From assembly GCF_958295425.1 (NCBI RefSeq), contig NC_081154.1, forward strand, positions 6,972,666 to 7,036,665: a stretch of DNA of 64,000 bases. The letters are read 5' to 3'. The position numbers and the translations under genes are program-made. The DNA comes from Solea solea. Its lineage: Eukaryota; Chordata; Actinopteri; Pleuronectiformes; Soleidae. Below, in pieces: positions 11,909 through 24,334 of the stretch; the first letter of the stretch is position 1, and each line of letters begins with the position of its first letter. The notes below the pieces were generated by a model that saw only the letters and a program-made list of their open reading frames with translations, was not told the DNA's origin and searched no databases.

Positions 11909-13689
11909 TCACACAAATACACACAGGTTTGCGCAGCTATTCTTTGCAGACACTGCATTGACTGTCACTGATTTGGACTGTGTAAACAAAGCGTTATCCT
12001 TAACCTTAGCCCCCAAACTGAACCCTCTTTTGACCATCATGATATCCAGTCTGGATTTATTTAGATTTTATGGCTGTAGAACTGTCAAAAAAATGTTCAG
12101 CAAGTAAGTGCTTTTGCCCGCTTTTCCAAGATAACTTCAACTTTCAATGTCTGGCAGTTATTCAGCCATTTAGGAATTACGGTACTCAGAAGCTGACATC
12201 ACAAACGTGTGATGGTCGTTCTGTGGAAGTCCTGAGGGCCATAATGTCCGTAATGACAAGTATCTGGGCTCTGTTTCTCTGCTTTCAGGTTTGAATTTTC
12301 TAGATATCACAAACAGTCTAAGACGTCCTACGCATGCCATGGATGGTAACAGAAGGGTTAACTGAGGCACAGCCTCATCAGGACCAGGTTTTGATCTCCA
12401 AACCAGAGAAGGTCCTAAAAATACGAAGAAGGACTTTAGGAAATGTAATACTGTAATATCAAGTATAGAATGTGTAAAAAATAAAATATGTAAAAAACCA
12501 AAAAAAAACACAAATCTAATTTAGAGCCTAAATGAGTTTTCTGCTTTGGTTATTTCTCTCTCATCTGTATCTTTACCTCCTTAAATGCCACTTGTCTCCT
12601 AAATGCCTCACAGGAACAGTGGAAATGACAAGAAAAGTTAGCCTAGTGGGTTGAACAAGGCTTTTTTAAAACAGCAGGGAAAAGAAAAAAGTGCCACTGG
12701 ATCCACCAAACCCCCATATTTACTTCATGTCAAAAACGTTATAGATAATTTCAACAACTGTATTCTTTTCAAACTCATATTAAGGTCCAATCATTGTCAC
12801 AGAGATGAGGCCAGAGTGAACGCTTCAACTGCAAGGCGAGAACACAGCACAAAAGTTACTCCATTTGTACAAAACTGAACTAAAAAGGTAATGTGAAGTT
12901 CAACTAATAAATGCTTTGCCTACTTAATGTCATCTTGATCTCCAGATCTTCACAAAATTAACTCGGAGTAGGATGAAAATCTGTGTAACAGTGCCCTCTC
13001 TGGATATAAGAGATTCAAGTCACTCTTGTGTTGCAAAGCAATTGTATTGAGTACGGTTTGTTTCATTCACTGAGGGATTCCAAAGAGCTTTGGGGCGAAA
13101 ATGATTATATGATTATCACATTTTTTTTTTGAAATAGGGTAAGAATAAGGATAGTGCACATCCTGTAAGTGCAGGAGCGCATGTTTACATTACTGTGACA
13201 AGATGAGTTAAACAAAAAAGAGATTCCCATAGGGTGAAAAATTATGATTTATTTAAATGCACTTTCATTTCCTGTGTATTTACATCTAAACGCTTGTGAC
13301 ATTTCACTCATTTAGAGTATTTCCTCAACAGGACCAGTGCAGTGGAATGTCCACCTAAGCACTGACGTGCTACTGCCTTCAGTCCTCTAGCAAAGCAGAA
13401 TAATCTTGCAGGATTTCTTTTTCTTCTCCACTACACCATATGGAATATACGAGTAATGAGATACAATATATGATAAAAGCAGCTAGGACCAAAGATGGAG
13501 AGAATTCTGATGACCAGGGGTTGATAAGGGATGGTGGAAATAAAAACAAGATTATGTTATAAAAAAAAAAGAGCAAAGAGACAGAGGGATGTGGGGAGCT
13601 GAGAGGAAAATGGGCTGAGCGAGCAGAATGGAAAATGATGGTGGGAGCGAATTAAAGAAAAAAGAGGGAAGAAAGAGTGCGAGCTCGGA

Positions 13690-14160
13690 GGAAGATGATG
13701 CTGATGAGAGGCTCAACAGCCAGTGTAATAAAGCATGCTAAGTGCAAGCCACCAGATTTACAGGGCCTTTACACCACAGCCGAATGTGCCATCATTTTTT
13801 CTCCCAAAACGTTAATGTCGCACAGGACTGCCATAAATACATCACTGTGCTAATTTAAGGGTCCACAATGGAGAAACCCCTCCATTGTTCTCTCCCGGGG
13901 CTCAAAAATGCCCCGGAATAATGGGAATTTTTATGAACATGCGGGAAAAAGGATGTTCACAATGGTGCTGTTGCGCCTCCGCAGCCGTGCCTCCGCGATG
14001 CTCGTAAGATGTAAAACACAAAACAAACAAATGGGCGGGAGAGAATGGGCTTTTCCTCAGATCTGTCATTTCAGTGGCTCGGCGTAACGAGTCGTGATTG
14101 CCAGCTTCTGTCTAATAATGCCTTCACAATACGTCTTATTATGCATAACTGCGCACACTT
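13690..14160. promoter_or_regulatory. candidate enhancer block with SOX-like sites and inverted repeats
   Basis: Unique, repeat-free block with no open frame of note. SOX-type cores occur at 13865-13871 (ACAATGG), 13882-13888 (CCATTGT) and 13959-13965 (ACAATGG). The first two are the arms of a perfect 9-bp inverted repeat. A second inverted repeat (CCGGGGC/GCCCCGG, 13895-13901 and 13910-13916) follows at once. The right part carries CTTATTATGCATAAC, a POU/octamer-like motif. The density and arrangement suggest a vertebrate developmental enhancer, but conservation was not tested. Confidence 0.4.
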
Positions 14161-15339
14161 GTGAGAAATACGGCCGGGGCTCTGCTGGGTTATTGGTGTC
14201 TTGTCCCGGGCATTGTGTTACAGCAACACAAAACAGAAATGATGTATGTGTTTGTGTGCGTTTCTTTTTCTGACCTTTTCAGGACCTTTTTGAGTTGGGG
14301 TGGGGGTGTGGGTGGGGTGGGGGGCGAGATCACTATCATTAAACAGTACAAACCTCAAGCACAGGGTGAGTAGTCGACGGCACTGAAAGGCAATCAGTGT
14401 GAGAGATGAAACTGACACTTTTTTTGTTGAATTTCTTCCGCCCGCCTGTCGATGGAGGCCCTCTCACAAAAAGGTAAAACATTGGAACAATTACACAGCG
14501 TCACATAATGTGAGGTGCAAGGCAAAGACAATGGCTAGTAAGTGAGAGATGGCCGTTCGGCACTTCGCGGGGAGCTAATGAAAGCTGTAATTAAGTGTCA
14601 AACGGCACTGAGGCTGGGGAGGAAGAGGAGACTCTGCCGAGGCCTCACGCTGCGTGTTTCCTCAGATTCATCCAGAGACAGGGGCCTAAACTGTCGGCTA
14701 GACCGCTGTGCCGAGGCAGGAGGAGCCTTTCTCACCGTGCACACGCGCACACTGTGAACACAACACACACAAAAGGAACTCAAAATGGCCTTTGTTTCTG
14801 AGTTTCTCCCTCAGTGTCTCAGCACTGCTACGCAGGCTGCACTCATGTGCTCGTGGAGAACTCTTAGCTCTGCAGCAAAGTTATTTTTTTTCTTATCCAA
14901 CAATTCTGAGTGTAAGCAAAACTGTATTCATGCAGGATGTTTTATTTTGGAGGGCATGCAGTGTGCGTCACAGAGTCGGCTTATCTATTTTCATTTACAT
15001 TAAAGAATCTGAAACATGGTAAGGTCCTCGGAGTCACACCCACCAATGTAAAGCCAATCAGACGAGTGGTTGTGGAGAAAGCAGAAGGACAAGCACGCAG
15101 ATCTCTGCCTTTATTTGTAGCGTCATAGTAACATCCTTAATATAAACACCAGGAACAAAATGCTCCACACGCTGTTTGTATGAACAACTGCACAACGGAC
15201 TGTATATAAGGGTTTTCTTTACGTAGAAATCGGATTAAATAACCATTAGTCGAAGAACTCGCGGCACGTAAGCACAACAGCACAAGAGATCCAGATGTTG
15301 GCACGTTGGACCCCCAGTCAAACAGGATCTATAGGGCCA
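14161..15339. other. gene-free stretch
   Basis: Contains a G/T-rich patch (14296-14326) and unique sequence. Overlapping frames in both directions around 14540-14800 have no domain and look like chance. Confidence 0.5.
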
Positions 15340-15490
15340 TTATCATCGAGGCACTTCACTCTGCCAAAAGCAACACAAGCCGCGGCTTTTATCTTTATTA
15401 ATATGGCAGAGGAAAACTTCAATAACCGCTATGTAAGGAAGCGAAATGCAAGGGAAATATAATCGTATTAGACCAGATCGGAGGAATTAG
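15340..15490. promoter_or_regulatory. candidate conserved non-coding element
   Basis: Unique block with GCCATTATCATCG, CCGCGGCTTTTATC and TTTATTAATATGGC, no simple repeats and no open frame. It ends where a GGCC-ended element begins. The call rests on texture only. Confidence 0.3.
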
Positions 15491-15492
15491 GG

Positions 15493-15744
15493 GGCCGCAA
15501 CCGTTAGTAACTCAATCAATTATGAATGGATTACTTAATTAATCATCAGCTGTTTTGATAATCAAATGTGCCACGTAACAAAGAAATCATTAAAGCTGAG
15601 TCATTTTGGTTTGTAGATAAAAACGAGACATTCAGGAACGTCGTACGTTGGAGGTTCGGGGGACCATTTTTCAACGTTGTATGGACCAAACGGCTAATCA
15701 ATTAATCGAGAAAATAATCAACAGAGTAATTGTTAGTTGTGGCC
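15493..15744. mobile_element. teleost MITE with GGCC ends and AATCGAGAAAATAATC core
   Basis: The left end GGCCGCAACCGTTAGTAA and the reverse complement of the right end, GGCCACAACTAACAATTA, form degenerate terminal inverted repeats. The interior has TCATTTTGGTTTGTAGATAA near 15601 and CCAAACGGCTAATCAATTAA near 15685, then TCGAGAAAATAATC. I know this family as a very common teleost interspersed repeat in which a run of ATCGATTAAT-like motifs lies at both ends. About 252 bp, non-coding, moderately diverged. Its superfamily is not clear to me. Confidence 0.75.
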
Positions 15745-16349
15745 AAAGGAACAGTGCTCAAAAAGGCTCAAATGGGCTCGATGTATTCAGTATGTTGTAA
15801 GGTACTACGGTACCAATACTCTGAGGCCAGAGAAGACAAGACACAGAATTGATTGTGTGTCACACACTGTAGAAAGTTCTCTGGGAGGCTGTAATGCAGT
15901 GTGTGTGTGTGTGTCTGAGGGAGCTCCGTGATTTATTTCTACACGGGGTGGACAACACGAGTGAAACAGCACATGACAGAACACCTGAACGCCGCAGTAA
16001 CTCCCGCCAAACATTTTTAACAAAACACACCTTTGTCGAGGAGACGCAGAGGAAAGAAAGAAAGCTAATTAAAACGTCTCTTCCATTTAAAGGCTCAAAA
16101 TTATCGCCGTGATTTAAACAAGCACTCTTTACCAAATCATAAAAATGCACACGTCCCATCCTGGTGGCAGCTGTTACTCCTCACTTCTCCTGCAGCTGTC
16201 TCTCTCTCTCTCTCTCTCCTCCCCCCCCCTCTATGTCTACACAGACTTAACAACTGTAGTTCGAGATTAAATTCTCACAGTTCATTTAATACTAAGCAAT
16301 GTTAGAATTTTGCATCGGATGTTATGTCGGTGATATTAAGCATGTGAAT

Positions 16350-16379
16350 CCCCCCCCCCCCCCCCCTCCCCTCCCCTCC
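16350..16379. repeat. poly-C run followed by CCCCT units
   Basis: Seventeen C residues, then TCCCCTCCCCTCCC. The G-rich complement could form a quadruplex. Confidence 0.9.
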
Positions 16380-16481
16380 CCATAGACAGCAGGGATCTAA
16401 AACAGCGAGTGTAAATGTGAGGAGCGGCAAAAATGATGCCAAGCTAAACTTTTTCACCGACTCATTCAATCATCCTCTCAT

Positions 16482-16625
16482 CTCTTATTCCCGTCTTTCT
16501 CCATCTCACTCACGTCTTCCCTCCCCACCCTACGTTGTTCACCTCTTTTCCCCCCTCTCTCTCTCCTCCCTCCCTTGTTCTCCCCGCTGCTGCTTCCCCT
16601 CTCCTCCTCCCTCCCTCCCTCCCTC
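16482..16625. repeat. pyrimidine-rich tract
   Basis: Strongly C/T-biased over about 140 bp, ending in four CCCT units. Reads as Pro/Ser-rich peptide in several frames, which is typical of low complexity. Confidence 0.75.
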
Positions 16626-16767
16626 AGCGGGAGGAGACAGCAGTAATGACTATAATTAATAATGGAAATAAATGCAGCATTTTAAAACTCACTGGGATTT
16701 TATTCTTATTGAGTCTTATTTCTCCTGTACAGCTGTGCCTCTGCGCATGGACTGATTAAAGAGCTTG

Positions 16768-16797
16768 TGCACACACACACACACACACACACACACA
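16768..16797. repeat. (CA)n microsatellite
   Basis: About fifteen CA units, uninterrupted. Confidence 0.95.
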
Positions 16798-18910
16798 AGT
16801 TCTCACATAGTAATTAATATTTTCTGTTTCATAAACAAGCCAAGAAAATCATGAATCACATAAAATCATATGGTTAAAACTCACAAAGTATATCAGTTTA
16901 TCATTTTGTTAATTATTCACCCACAGCCCAGTGTTCACATAATGATTTCTTTTTTATTTCTGTTTTTTATTTTTACCCAATTTGTATTTTTTTTTTATAG
17001 TGATTTGATAAAAACAAATAAATCTCCTCTTGTCGGGTGAGAGTGTCTGAGTCATCCTCGGTCTCTGTCTCAGGTCTGTTTAGATTAGACCTGAACGAAC
17101 AAACTTAAATTGTGCATCAAACTACTACAGCAGAACTGCATTCATGTGCATGATGATGATCTTTTGATGTCACACCAAAAGCTCTATTGCTCACTGTACT
17201 ATGGGTTTCCACTGCCATCTGTTGGCAACCCGGACACGCTGCCTCCAAATACAAACACACGCTATCATCTCAAGCATATTTTAGATATGTACACAGTCTG
17301 GTTCTCACGGCCTCTGAGGATGTCCGAGTCAACGGGAGTGAGATTGAGATGGGTCACATGAGATTACATCTCACTGAAAAGGCTTGGGTCATGGAGACAA
17401 ATAATAACTCATGATCATAAATGTGGATCTTGTGAATATAATGGGATAAAGAACTGCAGATGGATTATATAAATAAAGGGAAACATAAATATAATAAAAA
17501 ATACTGCGGTAAGTAGGAAGATTGATTATGCAAAAACATGTTCAAAATTCCCAGGGCTGGCTTGGGTTGTAGTAAAGCGGTCTCACCACTAGGTGGTGGG
17601 ATCAGTAAAGGAATAGCAGGTTTCCAGGTTCCCTTCTAAAGTGCATCTACATGTAACTGGTTTATTACAAACATTTAGGTCTCTCATGATAGCAAACACA
17701 ACCAAATTCATAACATATTTTATGAGAAAAACATTCTACTGAACTGTGTAAAGATGTGAATTATTTCCTTTTGTCAAAATCCCTTTCCTCCTCCTCCTCT
17801 GCTGCTGACACTGAGTTGCAGAGTTCATTACACGCAGACTTCAGTAACGTGTCTCTTTAGTAATTTGTTGTGCTGCAGTCCTCGTCGTAAAGCTTCAGCG
17901 TCTGTTATCTACGTACTTGTTCATTCCCAGACTCCATTAAACGTCGTCGCTCACAAAACTCTCCATAAACACAATCCCTCTGACCTCACACAGCCTCTTT
18001 CACTACCCACTCGCCTCCAACCCGATCTGTCCACGACCAGACGACAAACCCGGGGCCTTCTCCATAGAGTCATTAAAAAAAAGAAAAGAACAGAAAGAAA
18101 GAGGGGGGCAGTGAAGTATGTGAGCATGTGTAGCCCTGCTCAGCAGTGTTGATCAGAGGTTCAGAGCTTCCCCCTGCTGGACTCCCAGCAGAAACTAACT
18201 TCAAAAGTTAACAATCAACTGACTTAGAGATGAGCAAGCACTCCCTGCTGCCAGCGGACAGGGAGAGTGGGATGACAGGAAGAGTGGGGAGGGATAGGTA
18301 GGTGATCCTTTCTGACTTCCCTTTGCCTCTCGCCTCAGGCTAAAGCCTCAGCCGCAGTAAACCTTCCCACCAGTTCCGCCCTCTGCCTTCAACCCGATCA
18401 CCTTCCACAGATAAACAACAACTGCTCATTCGCCTGTCAGCCTCCCCCATGCTCGCCGAGTTATCTCCAGCTCCCACTCCCCTTGTCTGTGCTGCTGTCA
18501 GTACAACCCACCATGGGCACTTTCCTGGAACACAGTCATATTTGGCCAGGAGAACTTGTCTTAAACTCCTGACACAGCAGGTTTGACTCACGTCCAGGTT
18601 AGAAGCAGATTGTAGATTTCATGCACACAGCCCAGTGCAACAGCAGGGATATACTAATCTGAGATGCACACTCATGTATTTAATAAACCTGGTATTAACA
18701 TCCATCCTTACAAATGCAATCACACGTGAACAACACTGTTCACATGCACCTGTGTCAAATACATCATTGTCTGTGGTTATGTTTTTAAGAGGTCTGACTG
18801 TACAGATGTGTCCGTATCTGTCAAAGGCATTGTCACTACTGTTACCATATTTGAACAGGTGTGGGGAAACAGGTGCAAAAAGCAATATTCAACCAATATA
18901 TGTATTGTTT

Positions 18911-19018
18911 GTATGTATGTATGTATGTATGTATGTATGTATGTATGTATATATATATATATATACACACATATATGTATATATATATACACATATATAT
19001 GTGTATATATGGTATATA

Positions 19019-19074
<56 letters not shown>

Positions 19075-19076
19075 TG
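18911..19076. repeat. compound (GTAT)n - (TA)n - (AAAT)n microsatellite
   Basis: Ten GTAT units (18911-18950) pass into TA with short TACACACA and TGTATA variants, then a pure TA tract of about 16 units after TTTATTTATTT, ending in ATAAATAAATAAA. Long Tyr/Ile/Cys/Met open frames here are artefacts of the repeat. The TA parts are self-complementary and could extrude as hairpins. Confidence 0.95.
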
Positions 19077-20149
19077 TTAAAATATTATAGCAGCATCGCA
19101 AAAAAATTATATTACAGCAAGAAATAATTTACTTCCAAATAAAATAAAGACAACGTTTTCAGAGGGATAAGGGGTGCAGAAGATTATTAGGGCCACATAA
19201 TTCTGAGAATTTTCAGATTACAGTCAGAATTCTGCACAGTAGTGATGGAAACGGTCGTGTTTAAAGCCAGACATACTGTATTCTTGTGTTGTACTGAGAA
19301 CATAAAGACCAGTGTATAACATACTGTAGATATGTAAATATTCAGTGATGGGATAAAGTAGTGTATACATTGAGTTGTGTGCAATAGGAATGGGGTCCCT
19401 TTCAAACATGTGACGAGATGTAAACGTATGTGTTGTCATTGTGAATGTTGCACAATGTGTTTGAAATAAAGAAAAAACAAACAAAAACGATGTAACTTAT
19501 TAGTATGTGACAGAGACAGAGAGAGAGACAAGGGAAGAATAGAGAATCAAATCCCTACTCTTGCTGCTATCAAATTAAACAAGTTCCAACCACTAGTGTA
19601 AAACCATTCTGTGCTCACATGCGTTCTCAAATCACCTCCACATGTGGATGCGGTGATCAATAGCGAGGACATATTCAGGATGTATTGCAGTTATCAGGTG
19701 TGGACCGGGTCAAAGAGACTTAATTCAGGTACGTGTTTCATCGTGAATGCACGACACACCGAAGCCCTTGAGAAGTGACATTGGACAAATTGGTCTGGTG
19801 GAAATTTTTTTTTTGGTTTGTTTTTTGTTTTGTTGAAATTCTTTTAAATCTCAGCTTCAGCCTTGTATCAACAACAGTAACCGAGAAAGACTCCTCCATA
19901 TTTTGGCAAATATGTTAAGAAGAGAGAAATAAACTTGAAGATTGCATGGCCTTGGGGCGGGATGAGGTTCGGGGAGAGGAAACAAAACAATCAAAGCAAA
20001 TAGATTTACTAGCTCTTGTCTCTTATCCAGCTGCCTGTGTGCATAACCACAAAATTAAAGTCATATTTTTCAAAGTGTGTTAGTGTATAAAACAATAATT
20101 CATATGCTTACAAAGCGCAGCTCCTCCAGTTTATGGCTCGCTCAGACTA
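19077..20149. other. gene-free stretch
   Basis: AT-rich unique sequence. A short CACATGTGGATGCGGTGATC patch at about 19640 recalls internal parts of some fish DNA transposons, but no ends were found. Confidence 0.5.
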
Positions 20150-20500
20150 ATAACCACGCAAAACAACTTTCAGTCTTTGATTATACTAATGAAGGAGTTG
20201 TAGGCGACTGTAAATGTATATAAAGATTTTGTCGAGCAGAGGCTAAATAGAACATTACAGTGTTCTCCTTGGGCCAACGGCACTTAAGGGGACATTTATT
20301 TTTACATTAACTCCACTTTCTGCTCTTTTAGGGGCGTAATAGGAAAGGCTAAAGCGAGCGATGTAATGCAGTGCATTTGCAGCCATTTAACTTATAGGGA
20401 CTTTTAAGTGAAATTGGCAGCCTGTCAAATGGCTATAATTAAGATGGGAGTGTGCACTTAAAATCTATCAAGATTATTTCATTTCCAGATGCATTGTACT
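20150..20500. promoter_or_regulatory. candidate conserved non-coding element
   Basis: Unique block without simple repeats. It includes ACGGCACTTAAGGGGACATT, GCAGCCATTTAACTTATAGG, CTGTCAAATGGCTATAATTA and TCAAGATTATTTCATTTCC. Homeodomain-like TAATTA and TGTCAAA cores are present and there is no open frame. Inferred from texture only. Confidence 0.35.
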
Positions 20501-21597
20501 GGATATAGATGGTGTCAAAAAGTCTAAGTGAGGTCTCTCAATGTGCAGTGTGCTGTTTACCTCGTACAGGGTGTGTGTACGTCCTAGTACATACACCCAG
20601 GTACTCCACTGTTAGGTGGATCACATGCCCTGTTTGCCCTATAATTAATGGTATTAATGGGGACAGAATGGCACAAAATAACAGTAAGGGTTTCAGCAGC
20701 TGCAATTTGTCCATATTTTATATAAACTTTTGTCACATTCGTGACTTTGGGAGTGTGACTAATTGCGAACCACCCTTGAAAACTATTGACCCGCGAGTGG
20801 ACGGACACCCGACTGAAGGCTGTATTGTGTACGCGTCGCGTCTGCCGCAGCGTCCGCGTGTGTAACTCTTCTCTGCTGCCCGGGTATGGATCGCTCGGCA
20901 AGAAAGATGTGGCATAAAGGTCAGCGAGACAGGAGTGGACGGTTCAAATACATTCTTATTTTTAATTAACTGTGTTAATTTACTGTCCAGTCAGGCAGTC
21001 ATTAAATCACCGAGCACCCTCCAACATTTCACTCTGACGCACAAATTAATTTTGCTGTGCATTTTTCCGGTGCAAGCGGGTACTAAAAAAAAAAAGAAGG
21101 TAAAATGTATCCCAGGTACATATACAGTACTTTATAGCGATTCAGTGATTTATTAATGCATATTGTCATGTTCAGTGGCCGTCTGCCAGAGTGCATAATA
21201 CTAACTTTAAATACAGGGAGTGAGGGAGTGAGCACATACGGCTATGATGTTTAAAATGTGCCGTATAAAAGGAGTTTTTCTTTCGTTTGCTTTCACTCCA
21301 TCAAACCAAAAGAATGCCGTCATTCATTAGAATGAAACCTCGTTCAAACTTTAGCTGCATTTCCTCTTTAATAGATGAGGTTATATTTTTAGGTTTCAGG
21401 CATGTTTACAACCTAATTATCAAAAGGACTTTACAACGGAAGGGCGTCTGCTTATACTTGGTGTGGGTGGTTTGTATGATTTTTATACTTCAGTTGTGTA
21501 AATCTTAGTGTAACGCAAAGGGAGCGATCTCTTGGCCAATGAGTGAGCACTGTATCATCTTTTTGAGCACACGGATACTCCACATGTTGACACATAC

Positions 21598-21598
<1 letters not shown>

Positions 21599-21675
<77 letters not shown>
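21599..21675. repeat. long (GA)n microsatellite
   Basis: About 38 GA units with one AAAG interruption near the start. Homopurine; a mirror repeat capable of triplex formation. Confidence 0.97.
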
Positions 21676-21677
<2 letters not shown>

Positions 21678-21888
21678 AGAGTAAGATAAAGAGTATATCT
21701 ACTGTTTTCTATTTGACTTGTATTTGAAGAAATATTAGAATTTCTTCTCTTTTTTTTCCAGCAGACAGGCTTAAATCCTTCCCCTGGGCCATGAGATAGT
21801 GTGAGGAAAGCCGGCATAGCCGGGCAAATAAGAGCTGAATCACTGAAACATCTCCACTGCTTGCTTTATTCATGGAAACAAGGGGATG

Positions 21889-21919
21889 AGAGAGAGGGAG
21901 AGAGAGAGAGAGAGAGAGA
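21889..21919. repeat. (GA)n microsatellite
   Basis: About fifteen units with a GGG interruption, 210 bp downstream of a longer GA tract. Confidence 0.93.
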
Positions 21920-23070
21920 CTTTGTGTAAAGCCGAGTTTCAAGATGTTTGAAGGTCGCCCCGCGAAACAAAGACAGTAAATACCTGAAGGTTTCCTCCCA
22001 ATGAATATCAATAAAGAACATTATATTATTCATGTTCAGCACTTTCACAAAAGTGAAGGAGGAGGGAAAGGGATATGAAGACGTAAGCATGAAGGCGAAA
22101 TGACACGTTGACGTGATCGTTATCCTGATTGGGGATGTTGTTACAGCAGCCCGGTATTATCGTCGCCCGTGTGTCAGCTTAGCAGGCAGACTGTGACATG
22201 GAACCATCACATCCCACACTCTTATTTAAAACAGATAACACTTCTATCTCATGCCACAGCAGAGGATTAGTGGAGCCCTCTGTTCTGGGCCCTTTAAGAG
22301 ATTTCCTTTCTTTACAGTAGTTTAGACTTTCATATTGCTCTTCTAGTATTCAGTAACCTTTTTAAATCTAATCTCATAGCTAATGTTGTTGTGACACCAC
22401 AGATCCAAGGAGTGAATACCAATGTTTGTTTGGTTGTTTTTTTTGGTCAATGCCGTGTTTTTGAACATAAATAAAGCTGCAAAAGTGCAGGAGCGCGACT
22501 GGGGAGCTGTTGACGACTGGCATTAGAATGCATCTCCACATACGTCTCGCATGACCACTTGTGATCAGCTCCGTCTTCCCCCGCTCTATATGCAAATAAC
22601 ATGTACATCATTTCTGTTTACAAAGACCAAATGATGTTGAGAGAGAGAGAGAGAGACTGGGGTACGGCGATGGAGCTGAGCGATTCACTGCGCTGTGCAC
22701 AATTCTTAAATTAAATAAGATTTTATGCAGCGGCGTGAGGTGACTTTTACACAAAACTGAGGAGAGAAGTGTTACCGACAGGTGTTTCTCACAGAAGTGA
22801 GGCACACCAGTGTGAGTCTTTTGAGTTCAAAAATCTGCAATTTGTGAGTAAATGTATGAGTTACACATTCCACAGCAGTTGTTTGTGGTGGTGCAGAAGA
22901 TGCACTTGAAAACAGTGAGAAGTTACAAGACGTCCACCTACAAATGTGCCCTGAGTGACTGGATGTCAAATGCATCCTCAGTGTGTTCACGCCTGCAGAT
23001 AACACTCTAGTGCCTAACTTTCAAACATGAGCAAATGCCCATTACTTTCAAACCATTGTCACATGAGTTC

Positions 23071-23720
23071 ACACAATGCTGATTAAGCTTATCAACACCC
23101 TGTGACTCTCTCTGTGAGTGCATTTACATGCTTGTTAAAAGTCAAATTTTAGTCAGACTAAGAGAATAATCAGGTTTTCTTAATGCCATGTAAACATGTT
23201 AGTCCGACTAAAATCAAGCTAGTCTTAGTCGGACTAACATACCTGGATAATGTGATTCATAGTCCGATTACTCCTGCTTGTATATTCTTAGTCAGACTGG
23301 AGTCAGACTTGGCATTCTGTGCATGGACCAAAATGTCCTATGCTCCTTAGCTCAATTAAACTGTGCATGTAAACATATGAGTGTCTCCTAGTATAGCAGT
23401 GTTTAGATCTCGTGTCACCCAGTGACATTGTTTTATTTTAGTGAAGTGTAACAGCTGCTCATAAAAAGGTGCAGCATTTTGGACGGAATTAATATTTGTT
23501 TTGCCCACCCACCCGCCCCTGTGCTGCTGTTGTATACTCACAAACGCTCCCTCAGTCCGGGCTGATAGTTTTGCTTGACAGAGCCCATTTTCAGATGAAG
23601 GACACGGCATAAAAACATAGTGTTACTGTCATAATTTCTGAGCACAAAGTCTTAACAGAGGCAGAACAATAACATCAACAAAAACAAATATCACCAAAAG
23701 ATACAGATTGCCGCTTTAAG
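23071..23720 (+). mobile_element. interspersed repeat, copy A, interrupted by a MITE
   Basis: Blocks on both sides of 23121-23377 match the repeat at 25765-26003. Left of the gap, ATGCTGATTAAG plus TATCA is shared. Right of it, TATAGC.GTGTTTAGATC is shared. Further on TTTTCAGATGAAGGAC, GCAGAA.AAT.ACATCAA and ATCACCA.AAGA are shared. Copy A is longer in its right half than copy B. No coding capacity; the superfamily is not recognised and outer ends are approximate. Confidence 0.65.
23121..23377. mobile_element. MITE nested inside repeat copy A
   Basis: The ends are inverted: CATTTACATGC on the left, GCATGTAAACATA on the right. A perfect TGAGTG flanks both sides (23115-23120 and 23378-23383), consistent with a 6-bp target duplication. 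The interior is built of inverted GTCAGACTAAG and TAGTCCGACTAA motifs. These include a perfect 14-bp inverted repeat, GTTAGTCCGACTAA at 23198-23211 and its complement at 23225-23238. I know this TTTACATGC/TAGTCxGACTA type as a common percomorph DNA-transposon derivative. No transposase. Confidence 0.7.
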
Positions 23721-24334
23721 CCGCTAACTGCTAACTAGATCATGCATGTCACTGCCATGTGTGTGAATACAGGTGTCACACAGACACTTTGATCCAGGAC
23801 ATTATTATAATGCATACGGGGCTTGTTGTTATTACTTTACTGTCAACAAAAACACTGGGAACAACATATGCAGATTTTCCAGGAAGGACTCTTTGTACAT
23901 TCTCCATGGCAGCTTGTTTACACTCAAAGTCGTGCGCGCGCATACGCACGGACCCACCTCATCCGAAATAGGGTGTAGCCAGTGTGAAACTATGGTAATG
24001 TTGCTGCAGCATAATTAGCCAGAGGATTCATGAGTGAGTGAGAATTCATCATATCCTTTGTGAGGAATGAATTACGGCTGCCAGACAGTGGAGGTGTAAG
24101 GGGGATTGGAGAACAAGTGCACGGGCAGGTTTTTGCTGATATCTCAATGTAATAAGGGGGGAGACCAGAGGAGAAAGACTGATAAACAAATGCATGTTCT
24201 TAAAAAAGTATCAAATAGAAAATGTGAATAAAAGCTAATCACACTGTATTTGGATGAACTGATGACATACTTGTATTTGTTACCTCTGCAGAACCTTTTC
24301 TGTCATAAACCCTGACCTTGTCAGACCCAGGAGC

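Larger units (their letters stand above)
9586..13689. other. gene-free stretch, 4.1 kb
   Basis: No exon or recognised mobile element. Contains microsatellites at 10454-10488 (GA), 11232-11258 (CA), 11541-11560 (TC) and 11882-11908 (CA). A 131-codon minus-strand frame at 10584-10979 has no recognisable domain and is probably chance. Confidence 0.55.
15745..18910. other. gene-free stretch with pyrimidine tracts
   Basis: No exon recognised. Contains a TC/C tract (16199-16229), a C run (16350-16366), a 140-bp pyrimidine-rich tract (16482-16625) and a CA repeat (16768-16797). Sequence near 18685-18800 weakly resembles the Harbinger-like element at 58596 but is too degraded to call. Confidence 0.5.
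20501..23070. other. gene-free stretch with GA repeats
   Basis: No supported exon. A 118-codon frame at 20509-20865 has no recognisable domain. Holds GA repeats at 21599-21675, 21889-21919 and 22637-22655. Confidence 0.5.

Noticed and set aside
18685..18880. Possible degraded relative of the Harbinger-like element at 58596
   Set aside because: Only short blocks (CCTGGTATTAACATCC, TACAGATGTGTCC) match, and no paired ends or duplication were found.
18635..19072. 145-codon frame rich in Tyr, Ile, Cys and Met
   Set aside because: Most of it is translation of the GTAT/TA microsatellite.
19600..19760. Possible transposon interior around CACATGTGGATGCGGTG
   Set aside because: No termini and only one short resemblance.
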